The notes under the pieces: model-generated
Databases searched by the model: none
Told to the model about the DNA's origin: nothing
What the model saw: the letters and a program-made list of their open reading frames with translations, nothing else
Source of the DNA: RUG13409 sp045616985
Lineage (GTDB): Bacteria; Bacillota; Clostridia; Peptostreptococcales; Anaerovoracaceae
Assembly (NCBI GenBank): GCA_045616985.1
Contig: JAZLHU010000033.1
Span: forward strand, 1-37,211
Length of the DNA stretch: 37,211 bases
Direction: 5' to 3'
Made by a program: the position numbers and the translations under genes
Shown: positions 17,337 through 23,911 of the stretch, one piece after another
Layout: each line of letters begins with the position of its first letter
How positions within the stretch are numbered: the first letter of the stretch is position 1

Positions 17337-18115
17337 TATCTCTTATCCCCCTTGCTCATTTTGCGCTCGAAGTGAGCGATGATTTTACTGGTCGGGAACG
17401 TGAGCAGGAAATAGATTGCAGCAGACATCAGCAGCGGTTCTGCTATTGAATATGTCGAACCCTTTACCGACTGTACTGCGTACATTATGTCCTGTACACC
17501 GATGGTGTATGTGATTGACGATTCCTTTATGATGGTTACAAATTCGTTTGCGATTGCCGGCAGAATATTTTTGATTGCCTGCGGAAGCACAATAAGCTTT
17601 AAGGTCTGCCACTGCGAAAGTCCGAGTGATCTTGCGGCTTCTGTTTGTCCGCCGTCTATGCTTTGAATTCCGGAACGAATTATTTCGGAAAGATAGGCTC
17701 CCGAATTTAAAGCCAGCGCAGCAACGCCCGGGAGGAATCTTTCAAATCTGATTCTTCCGAAAAGCATGAAGCGCGGAAGCGTAATCGGCAATGCCGGGAA
17801 GATTATATAGTATACGACAAAAAGCTGCACCAGCATTGGGGTCGCACGTATGACCTCAACATAGCATGTTGCAATAAAAGATACGGGATTGAGCTGCGAA
17901 AGCCTTTCTATTAATCCTGCTTTTTGCGAGCCGTATTTATCGATGCCCAGCGATTTGAAGGGCTTGATGCTTGAGAGGCGCATCATTGCCAAAATCATTG
18001 CCAGTATAAATCCGAATATTACGGTCAGGGCTGAAAGTGAGACGGTACAGATAAAGCCGTCTGCAAACATTTTCCAAAACTTAAACGCCTTCAGAAAACC
18101 TGCCTTTGTAACCAT
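17336..18115 (-). CDS. Polar amino-acid ABC transporter permease
   Basis: A 259-residue membrane subunit of the His/Glu/Gln/Arg/opine type. About five hydrophobic segments are visible, and the EAA loop that contacts the ATPase is EAARSLGLSQWQTLKLIVLP followed by QAIKNILPAIANEF. VEVIRATPMLVQLFVVYY is the conserved early motif of this family. Start 18115 follows AAGGAG at six bases; the open frame extends 200 bp upstream without another plausible site. A hairpin (arms GGGC/GCCC with flanking GAAG/TTC, about 18160-18185) lies between this gene and the binding-protein gene and may reduce read-through, giving more binding protein than membrane subunits. Confidence 0.95.
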   Translation of the reverse strand: MVTKAGFLKAFKFWKMFADGFICTVSLSALTVIFGFILAMILAMMRLSSIKPFKSLGIDKYGSQKAGLIERLSQLNPVSFIATCYVEVIRATPMLVQLFVVYYIIFPALPITLPRFMLFGRIRFERFLPGVAALALNSGAYLSEIIRSGIQSIDGGQTEAARSLGLSQWQTLKLIVLPQAIKNILPAIANEFVTIIKESSITYTIGVQDIMYAVQSVKGSTYSIAEPLLMSAAIYFLLTFPTSKIIAHFERKMSKGDKR

Positions 18116-18215
18116 TGTATACTCCTTGAACTGTATTTGTATTATGTCTGTAATGCGAGCAGAAGGGCGAGCAGATATTGCCCGTCCTTCCGGAAGAAAA
18201 TCTATGAAAAAGGTA

Positions 18216-19055
18216 TTACTTTGATTCCGGGATTCCTTCGAAGATGTTTCCTGTGGAGTCTTCGTTTGCCTTGGCAACGAACTTATCCATTGAGCCGTCT
18301 GCAAGCGCCTTTGCAACAGCTTCGTTTACTCCCTTAAGAAGTGCTTCGTTTCCTTTTACAACACCTACTGCAGAACCTGCTACGTCGTACGGAACTTCGA
18401 ACTTAACAACCAGATCAGGATAAGAAATTGCATATGTTTCAGCTACAGCTGTTTCAATGTATGCGCCATCGAGGTTGCCTGCAAGAAGGTCGGCAATAAT
18501 TTCCGTAACCTTTGTCTGAGCAACTACGTCAGCATTCGGAGAGTTCTCCATTGCCAGATCCATCTGAATGGAACCGTTCTGTGCGCCGATCTGATATTTT
18601 GCATCGTTTGTATCTGCAAGCGATGCGAAGAGGTTTTCGTTTGCCTTTGCAACGCAGAAGCTCTGGCCGCCCTTGTAATAGATATCAGAGAAGTCCATGT
18701 TGTCCATACGATCAGGATCCGGGGAAAGACCTGCAAATACGCAGTCAACATTTTTTGTTGCAAGCTCTGCGAGACATCCGTCGAAGTCCATCGGGATTAC
18801 GTCAAGCTCAAGCCCGAGATAATCTGCAACATACTTTGCCATTGCAGGGTCGAAGCCTGCCAGCGTGTAATTGCCGGATGCATCTACTGTATAAAATTCA
18901 TAAGGAGCAAAGTCCGGGGACGTTGCGATTGTGAGCTTGCCCGGGTTAATTACTCCGTAAGGATTATCAACCTTTTTACCTTCCTTTTCTCCGCCGCAGG
19001 CTGCAAAACAGAAAATCATTGCTAATGTAAGTAAAACTGCTGAAAACTTTTTCAT
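18216..19055 (-). CDS. Polar amino-acid ABC transporter substrate-binding lipoprotein
   Basis: A 279-residue lipoprotein that captures an amino acid outside the cell for the adjacent permease. The signal peptide ends in the lipobox FAAC (AMIFCFAACGG). The SBP family 3 signature is clear: KLTIATSPDFAPYEF, GFDPAMAKYVADYLGLEL, IPMDFDGCLAELATKNVD, and ETAVAETYAISYPDLVV. The ligand is not certain; general polar amino acids, including arginine or cystine, fit. SD AGGAGG precedes the start. The gene heads the operon SBP-permease-ATPase-M20 and has a long (about 155-nt) leader from a consensus promoter. Confidence 0.95.
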   Translation of the reverse strand: MKKFSAVLLTLAMIFCFAACGGEKEGKKVDNPYGVINPGKLTIATSPDFAPYEFYTVDASGNYTLAGFDPAMAKYVADYLGLELDVIPMDFDGCLAELATKNVDCVFAGLSPDPDRMDNMDFSDIYYKGGQSFCVAKANENLFASLADTNDAKYQIGAQNGSIQMDLAMENSPNADVVAQTKVTEIIADLLAGNLDGAYIETAVAETYAISYPDLVVKFEVPYDVAGSAVGVVKGNEALLKGVNEAVAKALADGSMDKFVAKANEDSTGNIFEGIPESK

Positions 19056-19080
19056 TTTAATTCCTCCTGTATAGTTCTTT

Positions 19081-19183
19081 TTGCAGAATCTGCCCGAAGC
19101 AAAATCTGCAATTTTATTGACCTTCGTTGAACCCTTTGGTAATTCCCTTGCCGGATCTTATTATTGAAGCGTTTTGGTAATTT
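19081..19183 (-). promoter_or_regulatory. Structured 5' leader of the ABC operon
   Basis: Between the promoter and the SBP start lies a leader of about 155 nt. It has a direct repeat (TTGAACCCTTTGGTAATT at 19127-19144 and TTGAAGCGTTTTGGTAATTT at 19164-19183, plus-strand reading) and a hairpin with perfect 7-bp arms TTGCAGA/TCTGCAA (19081-19111). No T run follows the hairpin, so it is not a plain terminator. No known riboswitch class is recognised. Confidence 0.4.
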
Positions 19184-19219
19184 CTTTGTTTGAAATATAC
19201 CTTTTCAAAATATGTATGC

Positions 19220-19248
19220 ATTATATTCGCATAATTATTCATTGTCAA
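19220..19248 (-). promoter_or_regulatory. Consensus promoter of the amino-acid ABC operon
   Basis: Minus strand: TTGACA (19243-19248), exactly 17 bp, TATAAT (19220-19225). Both hexamers match the sigma-A consensus perfectly. Confidence 0.9.
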
Positions 19249-19254
19249 CCTCAA

Positions 19255-19277
19255 ATTATGCATATTTTATGCATAAT
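19255..19277. promoter_or_regulatory. Palindromic operator-like site upstream of the ABC promoter
   Basis: ATTATGCATA-nnn-TATGCATAAT is a perfect 10-bp-arm palindrome ending seven bases before the -35 box. Further ATGCA(T) words lie at about 19216 and 19288. The A/T-rich TGCATA...TATGCA words recall ArgR/AhrC boxes, but the symmetry is odd-centred whereas ARG boxes are even, so the regulator is not named. Confidence 0.6.
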
Positions 19278-19301
19278 TGCAGATTTTTATGCATTTTTGT
19301 T

Positions 19302-19367
19302 GTTTTACTACACTCTGCACTTAAACACGCATAAGGGCTAAAATGCTTTGCGATTACTACAAATCGC
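19302..19367. repeat. Second locus with TTACTACA repeats
   Basis: TTACTACA occurs at 19305-19312 and 19354-19361. The first shares a longer pattern with 62-91 at the window start (TTTTACTACA, then TTAAAC and GCAT at equal spacing). The second sits in the loop of a small hairpin GCGATT-ACTACA-AATCGC. It lies between the ABC promoter region and the accessory island. Confidence 0.5.
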
Positions 19368-19403
19368 AGATTTTCGGGGAAGAGGAGGAGTAACGGAACA
19401 CTA

Positions 19404-19433
19404 AAAGGGATGCAGCTTTAACTACATCCCTTT
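19404..19433 (-). terminator. Terminator at the end of the abiE operon 1
   Basis: Minus strand: AAAGGGATGTAG pairs with CTGCATCCCTTT (one G-T pair), loop of six, then a short TTTT. It lies 14 bp past the stop of the truncated gene. Confidence 0.7.
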
Positions 19434-19446
19434 GCAGCAGAGTTAA

Positions 19447-19677
19447 TTACCAGGCAAACAAAATCGGATAATTGACTAAATTCTTATCCTGCAAAAGCAG
19501 TTTTGCATCAGGACGGTTGCCGCCAACTCCGCCGTTCTTGGAATAATAATCATTGAGTGCCTGATCGATTTCTGCATTTAATGATTCCTGCTCCAGTTTA
19601 TAATCCAGTTTATATGATTTCATCCAGCCGTTTGCAAGATCTGCAATGTTGGGTTCGACAGATTGAATTTTAGCCAT
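19447..19677 (-). pseudogene. Truncated start of a restriction-modification-like gene
   Basis: A 76-residue frame. The sequence MAKIQSVEPNIADLANGWMK, then SLNAEIDQALNDYYSKNGG and GGNRPDAKLLLQDKNLVNYP, resembles (from memory) the N-terminal nuclease region of large class I N-6 DNA methylase or restriction proteins in gut Clostridia, where RPDAKLLL is followed by a strand ending IEYKG. Together these would be the PD...ExK residues of a PD-(D/E)xK nuclease. Here the frame ends at YPILFAW, just where ExK should come, so the gene looks cut off by a deletion. GGAGG at seven bases supports the start, and ATGGCTAA overlaps the stop of abiEii. It could instead be a genuine small protein. Confidence 0.55.
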
Positions 19678-20587
19678 TGTTATTTCCTCCCTGCGTCCAG
19701 CTACCGTTATTCGCGGACCAGGATTCTGTATATTTGTTGTCAGTAACCGCTGCATTGTACGACTCCGTCAAAAACGCTTTGATCGTCTTCAGCACCGTAT
19801 CGAAATCATCGGTCTTTGTGTCGATCTTTCGGCAGAACGCTTTCCACTTTTTCTGCATAGCGTCGTCGCTGCCGAAGGTCATGACCTGCTCGAACTGTTC
19901 CACGGTGAAATGGTGCCCACGGTTTTCAAAGGTCTTTTTCAGCGCTTCCGTCAGCGTTGCGCCGTCAAAATCAAACTTGTTTGCAAGATAATAGAGGTCG
20001 TAATAATCCTTCATCCGGCTGGAAAACTCCATCAGGGAAAGGATAGCATCGAGCTTTTCGGCAACCGTCGTTTCCAGTGAATATGTATTGACCGTCGGGG
20101 CGGAGAAATCATCAAGCTGCGTCGGTATCTTTCGCTTTTCCTGCTTCGGAACGATCACGTCACCGACGCCAAAGTCGATACCGAATGGCGTTTTTGTATT
20201 CTTGATTCTCGCCACGAGGGAAGCGCCGATCCCGGCGTATTTCTTTGCGACCGCAATGGGAGCCACGTCCTTGATCTCAAAAGTAATAAAATCGTTACCA
20301 GTATCAGTCGCTATGATTTCTTCCAGTATTGCTTTGAGCTGCTCCGGCGTGTTCGCTATCTTCCTGAGCAGGAAATCAACATCGACGGTCACGCGGCTGT
20401 CGAAGTCCGTAAGGGAATAGATAAACAGGCCGCCTTTCAGAACGAGGTTTTCCGTGTATTTTGACTTTTCCAGTCGGCGTAGGAACTCCTCCTGACAGAA
20501 AAGCTGCAAGCAGAGCTGATAGCTTCTGCCGCTTTCGGCAGCCTTATTTTTGAGCCGTGCGAGCACGGATGCGGCAACATCAGCCAT
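19670..20587 (-). CDS. AbiEii-type nucleotidyltransferase toxin (module 1)
   Basis: A 305-residue protein of the AbiEii/AbiGii family, the toxin part of type IV toxin-antitoxin and phage-abortive-infection systems; such proteins transfer nucleotides to target RNA or tRNA ends. Visible signatures are LVLKGGLFIYSL followed by RVTVDVDFLL (the GG...DxD nucleotidyltransferase site, about residues 47-70), TVAEKLDAILS, and SSRMKDYYDLYYLANKF, the conserved basic-acidic C-terminal motif. The start overlaps the upstream antitoxin gene by eight bases, as expected for this two-gene system. The stop overlaps the start of the truncated RM-like gene. Codons are visibly more GC-rich than in module 2. Confidence 0.9.
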   Translation of the reverse strand: MADVAASVLARLKNKAAESGRSYQLCLQLFCQEEFLRRLEKSKYTENLVLKGGLFIYSLTDFDSRVTVDVDFLLRKIANTPEQLKAILEEIIATDTGNDFITFEIKDVAPIAVAKKYAGIGASLVARIKNTKTPFGIDFGVGDVIVPKQEKRKIPTQLDDFSAPTVNTYSLETTVAEKLDAILSLMEFSSRMKDYYDLYYLANKFDFDGATLTEALKKTFENRGHHFTVEQFEQVMTFGSDDAMQKKWKAFCRKIDTKTDDFDTVLKTIKAFLTESYNAAVTDNKYTESWSANNGSWTQGGNNNG

Positions 20588-21188
20588 TCAGCAGTACCTC
20601 CATGACGCTCATCATTTTTTTGTAAACGCCCATTTCCTTTGCGTATTTGGAAAGGTTAGCAAGGTTTTTGCGTTCGTCCGCGGCGTAGGCATTGACAGCT
20701 TTATTGAATATTTCATTGTCCAGTTTGGTGCGATACTTGAAACAATCGCAGACCGTCCGCTCCCGGTCATATACGGGGAGCGCAACGCCGTTGAAAGTAC
20801 CTGTCGTTTCGCCGAGGTGGTACATATCGTTCTGAACATAATATGCCTTTACTGGCACTTCTTCCTGTATGGCTTTTACGGTTCTGGAATAGGAACGGGG
20901 GACAGCAATCGTCCATTCACGGGGCGCAAAATCGCTGTAACCGTAATAAAACAGCGCAGATTCCACGCAGACAACGCCTTGTGTCATCAATTTGGAAAGG
21001 AGCAGTTCTTCTTTCAGTTCGTCCCCGGCGGACAGCTTGTAATACCCTTTTTTTACACGCTCAACATATCCCTGCTTACAAAGCGAATAAACGTCCTGAT
21101 CTTTCAGCCCGGCAGAAATGAAATCGGACTTTCTTGCAACATCTCCGACTGCCTGAAATACTTCATTTACGGTATCACGCTTGTTCAA
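20580..21188 (-). CDS. AbiEi-type antitoxin and autorepressor (module 1)
   Basis: A 202-residue AbiEi-like protein. The N-terminal winged-helix region (KSDFISAGLKDQDVYSLCKQ, then GYVERVKKGYYKL) would bind DNA. It is followed by the conserved SALFYYGYSD and DRERTVCDCFKYRTKL motifs and a helical C-terminus ending YAKEMGVYKKMMSVMEVLL. AbiEi proteins neutralise AbiEii and repress their own promoter. The start is TTG at 21188, four bases after a GGTGG site. An inverted repeat and promoter lie 20-75 bp upstream. It overlaps abiEii by eight bases. Confidence 0.9.
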   Translation of the reverse strand: MNKRDTVNEVFQAVGDVARKSDFISAGLKDQDVYSLCKQGYVERVKKGYYKLSAGDELKEELLLSKLMTQGVVCVESALFYYGYSDFAPREWTIAVPRSYSRTVKAIQEEVPVKAYYVQNDMYHLGETTGTFNGVALPVYDRERTVCDCFKYRTKLDNEIFNKAVNAYAADERKNLANLSKYAKEMGVYKKMMSVMEVLLNG

Positions 21189-21205
21189 ATCGCCACCAAC
21201 TTTCT

Positions 21206-21264
21206 ACACGCAGTATTTACAACTTGCGTGTTTATATCATAATAGATTCTTCACTGAAAATCAA
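21206..21264 (-). promoter_or_regulatory. Promoter and inverted-repeat operator of abiE module 1
   Basis: Minus strand: TTGATT (21259-21264), 17-bp spacer, TATGAT (21236-21241). Just downstream is the inverted repeat ACACGCA-12 bp-TGCGTGT (21206-21231). This is placed as expected for an AbiEi autoregulatory operator. Confidence 0.7.
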
Positions 21265-21374
21265 GATGTTTTTCATGCTTTCCCAAAAATGTGCGTGATG
21301 ATTTTTTGCTAACTAAGTTAGTGTAAAGTAATTGTGGAGTTTTTGAAAAAAGAATAGAAATTCGTAGGATCAGG

Positions 21375-21485
21375 ATGACAGCAAATCGGGAGTGGGAGAA
21401 CCCGGAGGACGAGTTGCTTACGCAGCAGGCGAAACAGGCGGTACTGGATTTGCGATTGATGACCATCGTGCCGAAATATCGGTAG
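21375..21485 (+). CDS. Possible short gene remnant (36 codons)
   Basis: MTANREWENPEDELLTQQAK followed by QAVLDLRLMTIVPKYR and a stop. The composition looks protein-like (Glu/Leu/Gln heptads), and codon use is GC-rich compared with the AT-rich surroundings, suggesting the tail or head of a lost mobile-element gene. No good SD is seen and no family is recognised. Confidence 0.25.
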   Translation: MTANREWENPEDELLTQQAKQAVLDLRLMTIVPKYR

Positions 21486-21710
21486 CCGCTGCCGATATTC
21501 CGGCATAAGCAAAAGCCGAAAAATTTTTACCGCATTTTGCCGTCAAATTCTCCAATTGTTAAGTAGAGGGCTTTCCTCTGCTGAACCTTGAAAACCGAAT
21601 ATTGGATTGGAGAATACACGCAACGGGAGCAATGTTTCTTATTTGATAACTGCTCCCACATTTACGGAAGGGCGTTGCGGTCAAATACATCCCCACGATG
21701 TCCGCATAAA

Positions 21711-21734
21711 ACAAAAGAGCAGGCAAACGCCTGC
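21711..21734 (-). terminator. Terminator-like hairpin
   Basis: Minus strand: GCAGGC-GTTT-GCCTGC followed by TCTTTTGTTTT. It lies downstream of tRNA-Pro beyond the first hairpin and could be a back-up terminator or the end of a vanished gene. Confidence 0.6.
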
Positions 21735-21771
21735 CCGTACATAAGAAGAAAGTTGATTTCAAAGAAAAATC

Positions 21772-21806
21772 GAGTGTTCATAAAGTGAAATCCCTTATGA
21801 ACACTC
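21772..21806 (-). terminator. Terminator of tRNA-Pro
   Basis: Perfect 12-bp arms GAGTGTTCATAA/TTATGAACACTC with an 11-base loop begin four bases after the tRNA 3' end and are followed on minus by GATTTTTC. Confidence 0.8.
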
Positions 21807-21810
21807 GACA

Positions 21811-21886
21811 TGGTCCGAGTGGCGAGACTTGAACTCACGGCCTTTGCGTCCCGAACGCAACGCGCTACCAACTGTGCTACACCCGG
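21811..21886 (-). tRNA. tRNA-Pro (CGG)
   Basis: A 76-nt cloverleaf. The acceptor is CCGGGTG with CACTCGG (one G-U pair), the D-arm is GCAC-AGTTGGTA-GCGC, the anticodon stem TTGCG/CGCAA closes loop TTCGGGA with anticodon CGG, and the T-arm has GTTCAAGTC. Discriminator A and an encoded CCA follow. It lies alone between the two abiE modules, on minus. Confidence 0.92.
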
Positions 21887-22219
21887 ACAATGTGCAATAA
21901 CTAATATACAAAATAATTGCCCAAAAGTCAACTTACACTTCCATTATGACGGTGTCAAGTTGTTGTGGAGTTTTTGGTTGACTCCCTCAAAATGACAATT
22001 TTAACTCAGCAGTCTTCCGCGGCCTCCGTTTTCTGTTCTGTAATACGAGGTTCCCGCCACTGCATTGGTCGATTCTGCTTCAAACATACTCCAGTCAAAA
22101 TCAATTCTAAGGCATTTTTTATTATTTTTTTGCTATATTTCCTTTTCACAGAGATCATTATAGTATTGTGTCCATTAGAATATTCAGAACGAAGATCTGT
22201 GGTATTCGTTTTAACTCTC

Positions 22220-22256
22220 TTGACAACCGCACATAAAAGTAGTATATATTTATGTG
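22220..22256 (+). promoter_or_regulatory. Promoter and inverted-repeat operator of abiE module 2
   Basis: TTGACA (22220-22225), 17-bp spacer, TATATA (22243-22248). The inverted repeat CACATAAA-11 bp-TTTATGTG (22230-22256) overlaps the -10 box. Its size and position mirror the operator of module 1, but the sequence is different. Confidence 0.7.
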
Positions 22257-22282
22257 TAATTGTCAGAAAAGGAGGCGTTGCT

Positions 22283-22873
22283 TTGCGTAAAGAAAATATA
22301 GAGTGGATTTTGAACAACACGGATAATGGCATTATTACATCGAAAGCAGTAACACAGCAGGGCATTCATCGAAGTGTTTTGAGTGAGCTGGTAAAAAACG
22401 GCGAACTGATTCGTTGTTCTCGCGGAATATATATGCTTGCAGACGAGTGGGAAGACGAGTTCTACCTGCTGCAGAAAAAATATAAAAGAGGCATTTTTTC
22501 GCACGCTACGGCTTTGTATCTATTAGGATATTCAGAACGCATACCTCTTAAGTTTAATATGACATTCCCGACAAAGTATAATTCGGTATCATTAAAAGAT
22601 GAAAATGTTGTTGTTACCCGTGTAAATGACGATAATTATAAACTTGGAATAACAACTGCTGAAACGCCTTCAGGAAATACAGTCCGGATATATGATTTAG
22701 AGCGGAGCCTTTGCGATATCATGCGGAAATCTACTGAGGATATTCAGACCATTCAGTATGCTATGAAGAAATATGCTGCATCAAAACAAAGGGATATCAA
22801 TAAACTGATGCGATATGCAAAGCAGCTTCGAGTTGAAACGAAGATAAGAAAATATATGGAGGTTCTCCTATGA
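22283..22873 (+). CDS. AbiEi-type antitoxin and autorepressor (module 2)
   Basis: A 196-residue AbiEi-like protein. The N-terminal winged helix is ENIEWILNNTDNGIITSKAV and SELVKNGELIRCSRGIYML. The middle domain has FSHATALYLLGYSERIPLKF and the conserved RIYDLERSLCDIMRK. The helical C-terminus ends RVETKIRKYMEVLL, very like the end of the module 1 antitoxin. The start is TTG at 22283, seven bases after AAAGGAGG; the frame is open further upstream, but that part overlaps the promoter and is not coding. It overlaps the toxin gene by four bases (ATGA). The DNA is AT-rich compared with module 1. Confidence 0.9.
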   Translation: MRKENIEWILNNTDNGIITSKAVTQQGIHRSVLSELVKNGELIRCSRGIYMLADEWEDEFYLLQKKYKRGIFSHATALYLLGYSERIPLKFNMTFPTKYNSVSLKDENVVVTRVNDDNYKLGITTAETPSGNTVRIYDLERSLCDIMRKSTEDIQTIQYAMKKYAASKQRDINKLMRYAKQLRVETKIRKYMEVLL

Positions 22874-23709
22874 TGAACGATATGAGCCTAAAAGCCAAAA
22901 TACGAAATATCGCAAAAGAAAAGAATATTTCAGCACAGGCAGTGCTTCAGAATTATTTGATGAACCGCTTTTTATATCGGTTGTCCCTGACTGGATACAA
23001 AGAAAAATTTGTAATTAAGGGCGGCATGCTTATAGCTTCAATGGTCGGCATCGAACACCGTGTTACAATGGACCTGGATACTACATTGAGAAATCTTCCT
23101 TTGACGGAAAACTCAATCCGTGAGGCATTTGAGGCGATTTGCGCAGTACAAGCAGATGATGAAATCACATTTTCTTTTGATTCAATTGCACCAATTCGGG
23201 ACAATGATGAATACGGTGGATACCGTGTAGATTTTTCTGCACAGTTTGGAAAAATAAACGCACCGATGTCAATGGATGTTTCAACTGGGGACATTATAAC
23301 ACCAGGAGCTGCAAAACACAGATTTTCTGATATATTGGAAGATGGCTTGTCCTTTGAGTTATGGTCATATCCGATTGAAACGGTACTTGCAGAAAAAGTT
23401 GAGACAATTTTGAGTCGTGGCGTGGATAATACTCGTCCGAGAGATTTTTATGACATTTATATGCTCTCGGCATTAGACTATGACAGTAAAATGTTTAAAG
23501 ATGCGTTTATAGCAACCGCATCGCACAGGGAAAGCCTGGAGAAGATTTCTTATGAAGAAGGGATTATCCAAACAATATCGGAAAGCGTTGAAATGAATAG
23601 GCGTTGGGATAACTATGTGCTTCAAATGCCATATGCAAAGGAAATTACTTTTTCAGATACAATTAATGCAGTACGCAATCTTTTACGGATTAATAGCTTT
23701 AATGATTAA
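22870..23709 (+). CDS. AbiEii-type nucleotidyltransferase toxin (module 2)
   Basis: A 279-residue AbiEii-family protein. It shows FVIKGGMLIASM and HRVTMDLDTTLRN (the GG...DxD nucleotidyltransferase site, about residues 45-70), then PIETVLAEKVETILSRG and NTRPRDFYDIYMLSAL, the counterpart of the RxKDxYDL motif. GGAGG precedes the start. It is clearly homologous in layout to module 1 but has low sequence identity and different base composition, so it is a separate acquisition and not a recent duplication. The stop is 11 bp from the intron fragment that marks the edge of the island. Confidence 0.9.
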   Translation: MMNDMSLKAKIRNIAKEKNISAQAVLQNYLMNRFLYRLSLTGYKEKFVIKGGMLIASMVGIEHRVTMDLDTTLRNLPLTENSIREAFEAICAVQADDEITFSFDSIAPIRDNDEYGGYRVDFSAQFGKINAPMSMDVSTGDIITPGAAKHRFSDILEDGLSFELWSYPIETVLAEKVETILSRGVDNTRPRDFYDIYMLSALDYDSKMFKDAFIATASHRESLEKISYEEGIIQTISESVEMNRRWDNYVLQMPYAKEITFSDTINAVRNLLRINSFND

Positions 23710-23720
23710 GGTATTGTTCA

Positions 23721-23838
23721 GCTATTGCTTCTTCTCGCCCACACCTCGCGATGTGAACCTTGCAAATCGCTTTTGGGTTCGTCGGCAACTACGCCCCTTG
23801 TGGACTTTCACCACAGACTGACGGCATGCCCGTCATAC
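23721..23838 (-). mobile_element. Truncated 5' end of a group II intron
   Basis: The minus strand from 23838 to 23721 matches the first 118 nt of the intron starting at 36604, with about six mismatches and no net gap by eye. It begins GTATGACGGGCATGCC directly behind the T-rich tail of the parB terminator and breaks off at AGCAATAGC, where the abiE island begins. Group IIC introns are known to insert just after terminator hairpins, which fits. Confidence 0.9.
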
Positions 23839-23845
23839 AAAGAAA

Positions 23846-23868
23846 ATCGCCTATCGGCGATAGGCGAT
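23846..23868 (-). terminator. Terminator of parAB
   Basis: Perfect 10-bp arms ATCGCCTATC/GATAGGCGAT with a three-base loop and TTTTCTTTG on minus, 44 bp past the parB stop. It is the landing site of the group II intron fragment. Confidence 0.85.
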
Positions 23869-23911
23869 AAAAGGTTATTTCTAAAGAGTTTTCGGAATTT
23901 TTGTTTGCAGC

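Larger units (their letters stand above)
21321..21976 (+). repeat. Direct repeats bounding the centre of the abiE island
   Basis: A 25-bp segment at 21321-21345 recurs at 21952-21976 with three mismatches by eye; the common core is TTGTGGAGTTTTTG. A small palindrome CTAACT-A-AGTTAG precedes the first copy, and an imperfect inverted repeat (CAACTTACAC with GTGTCAAGTTG) surrounds the second. The 630-bp interval between holds a short frame, terminators and tRNA-Pro. They may be ends of an old insertion. Confidence 0.5.

Noticed and set aside
19255..19277. Definite ArgR/AhrC box
   Set aside because: Words resemble ARG boxes, but the palindrome is odd-centred and the spacing differs, so the site is reported without a named regulator.
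21559..21762. Protein gene on minus in the island centre
   Set aside because: No SD, no family features, and it covers terminator hairpins.
21965..22282. Longer AbiEi module 2 protein starting upstream
   Set aside because: The upstream 106 codons cover the promoter and operator; the TTG at 22283 has an ideal SD.
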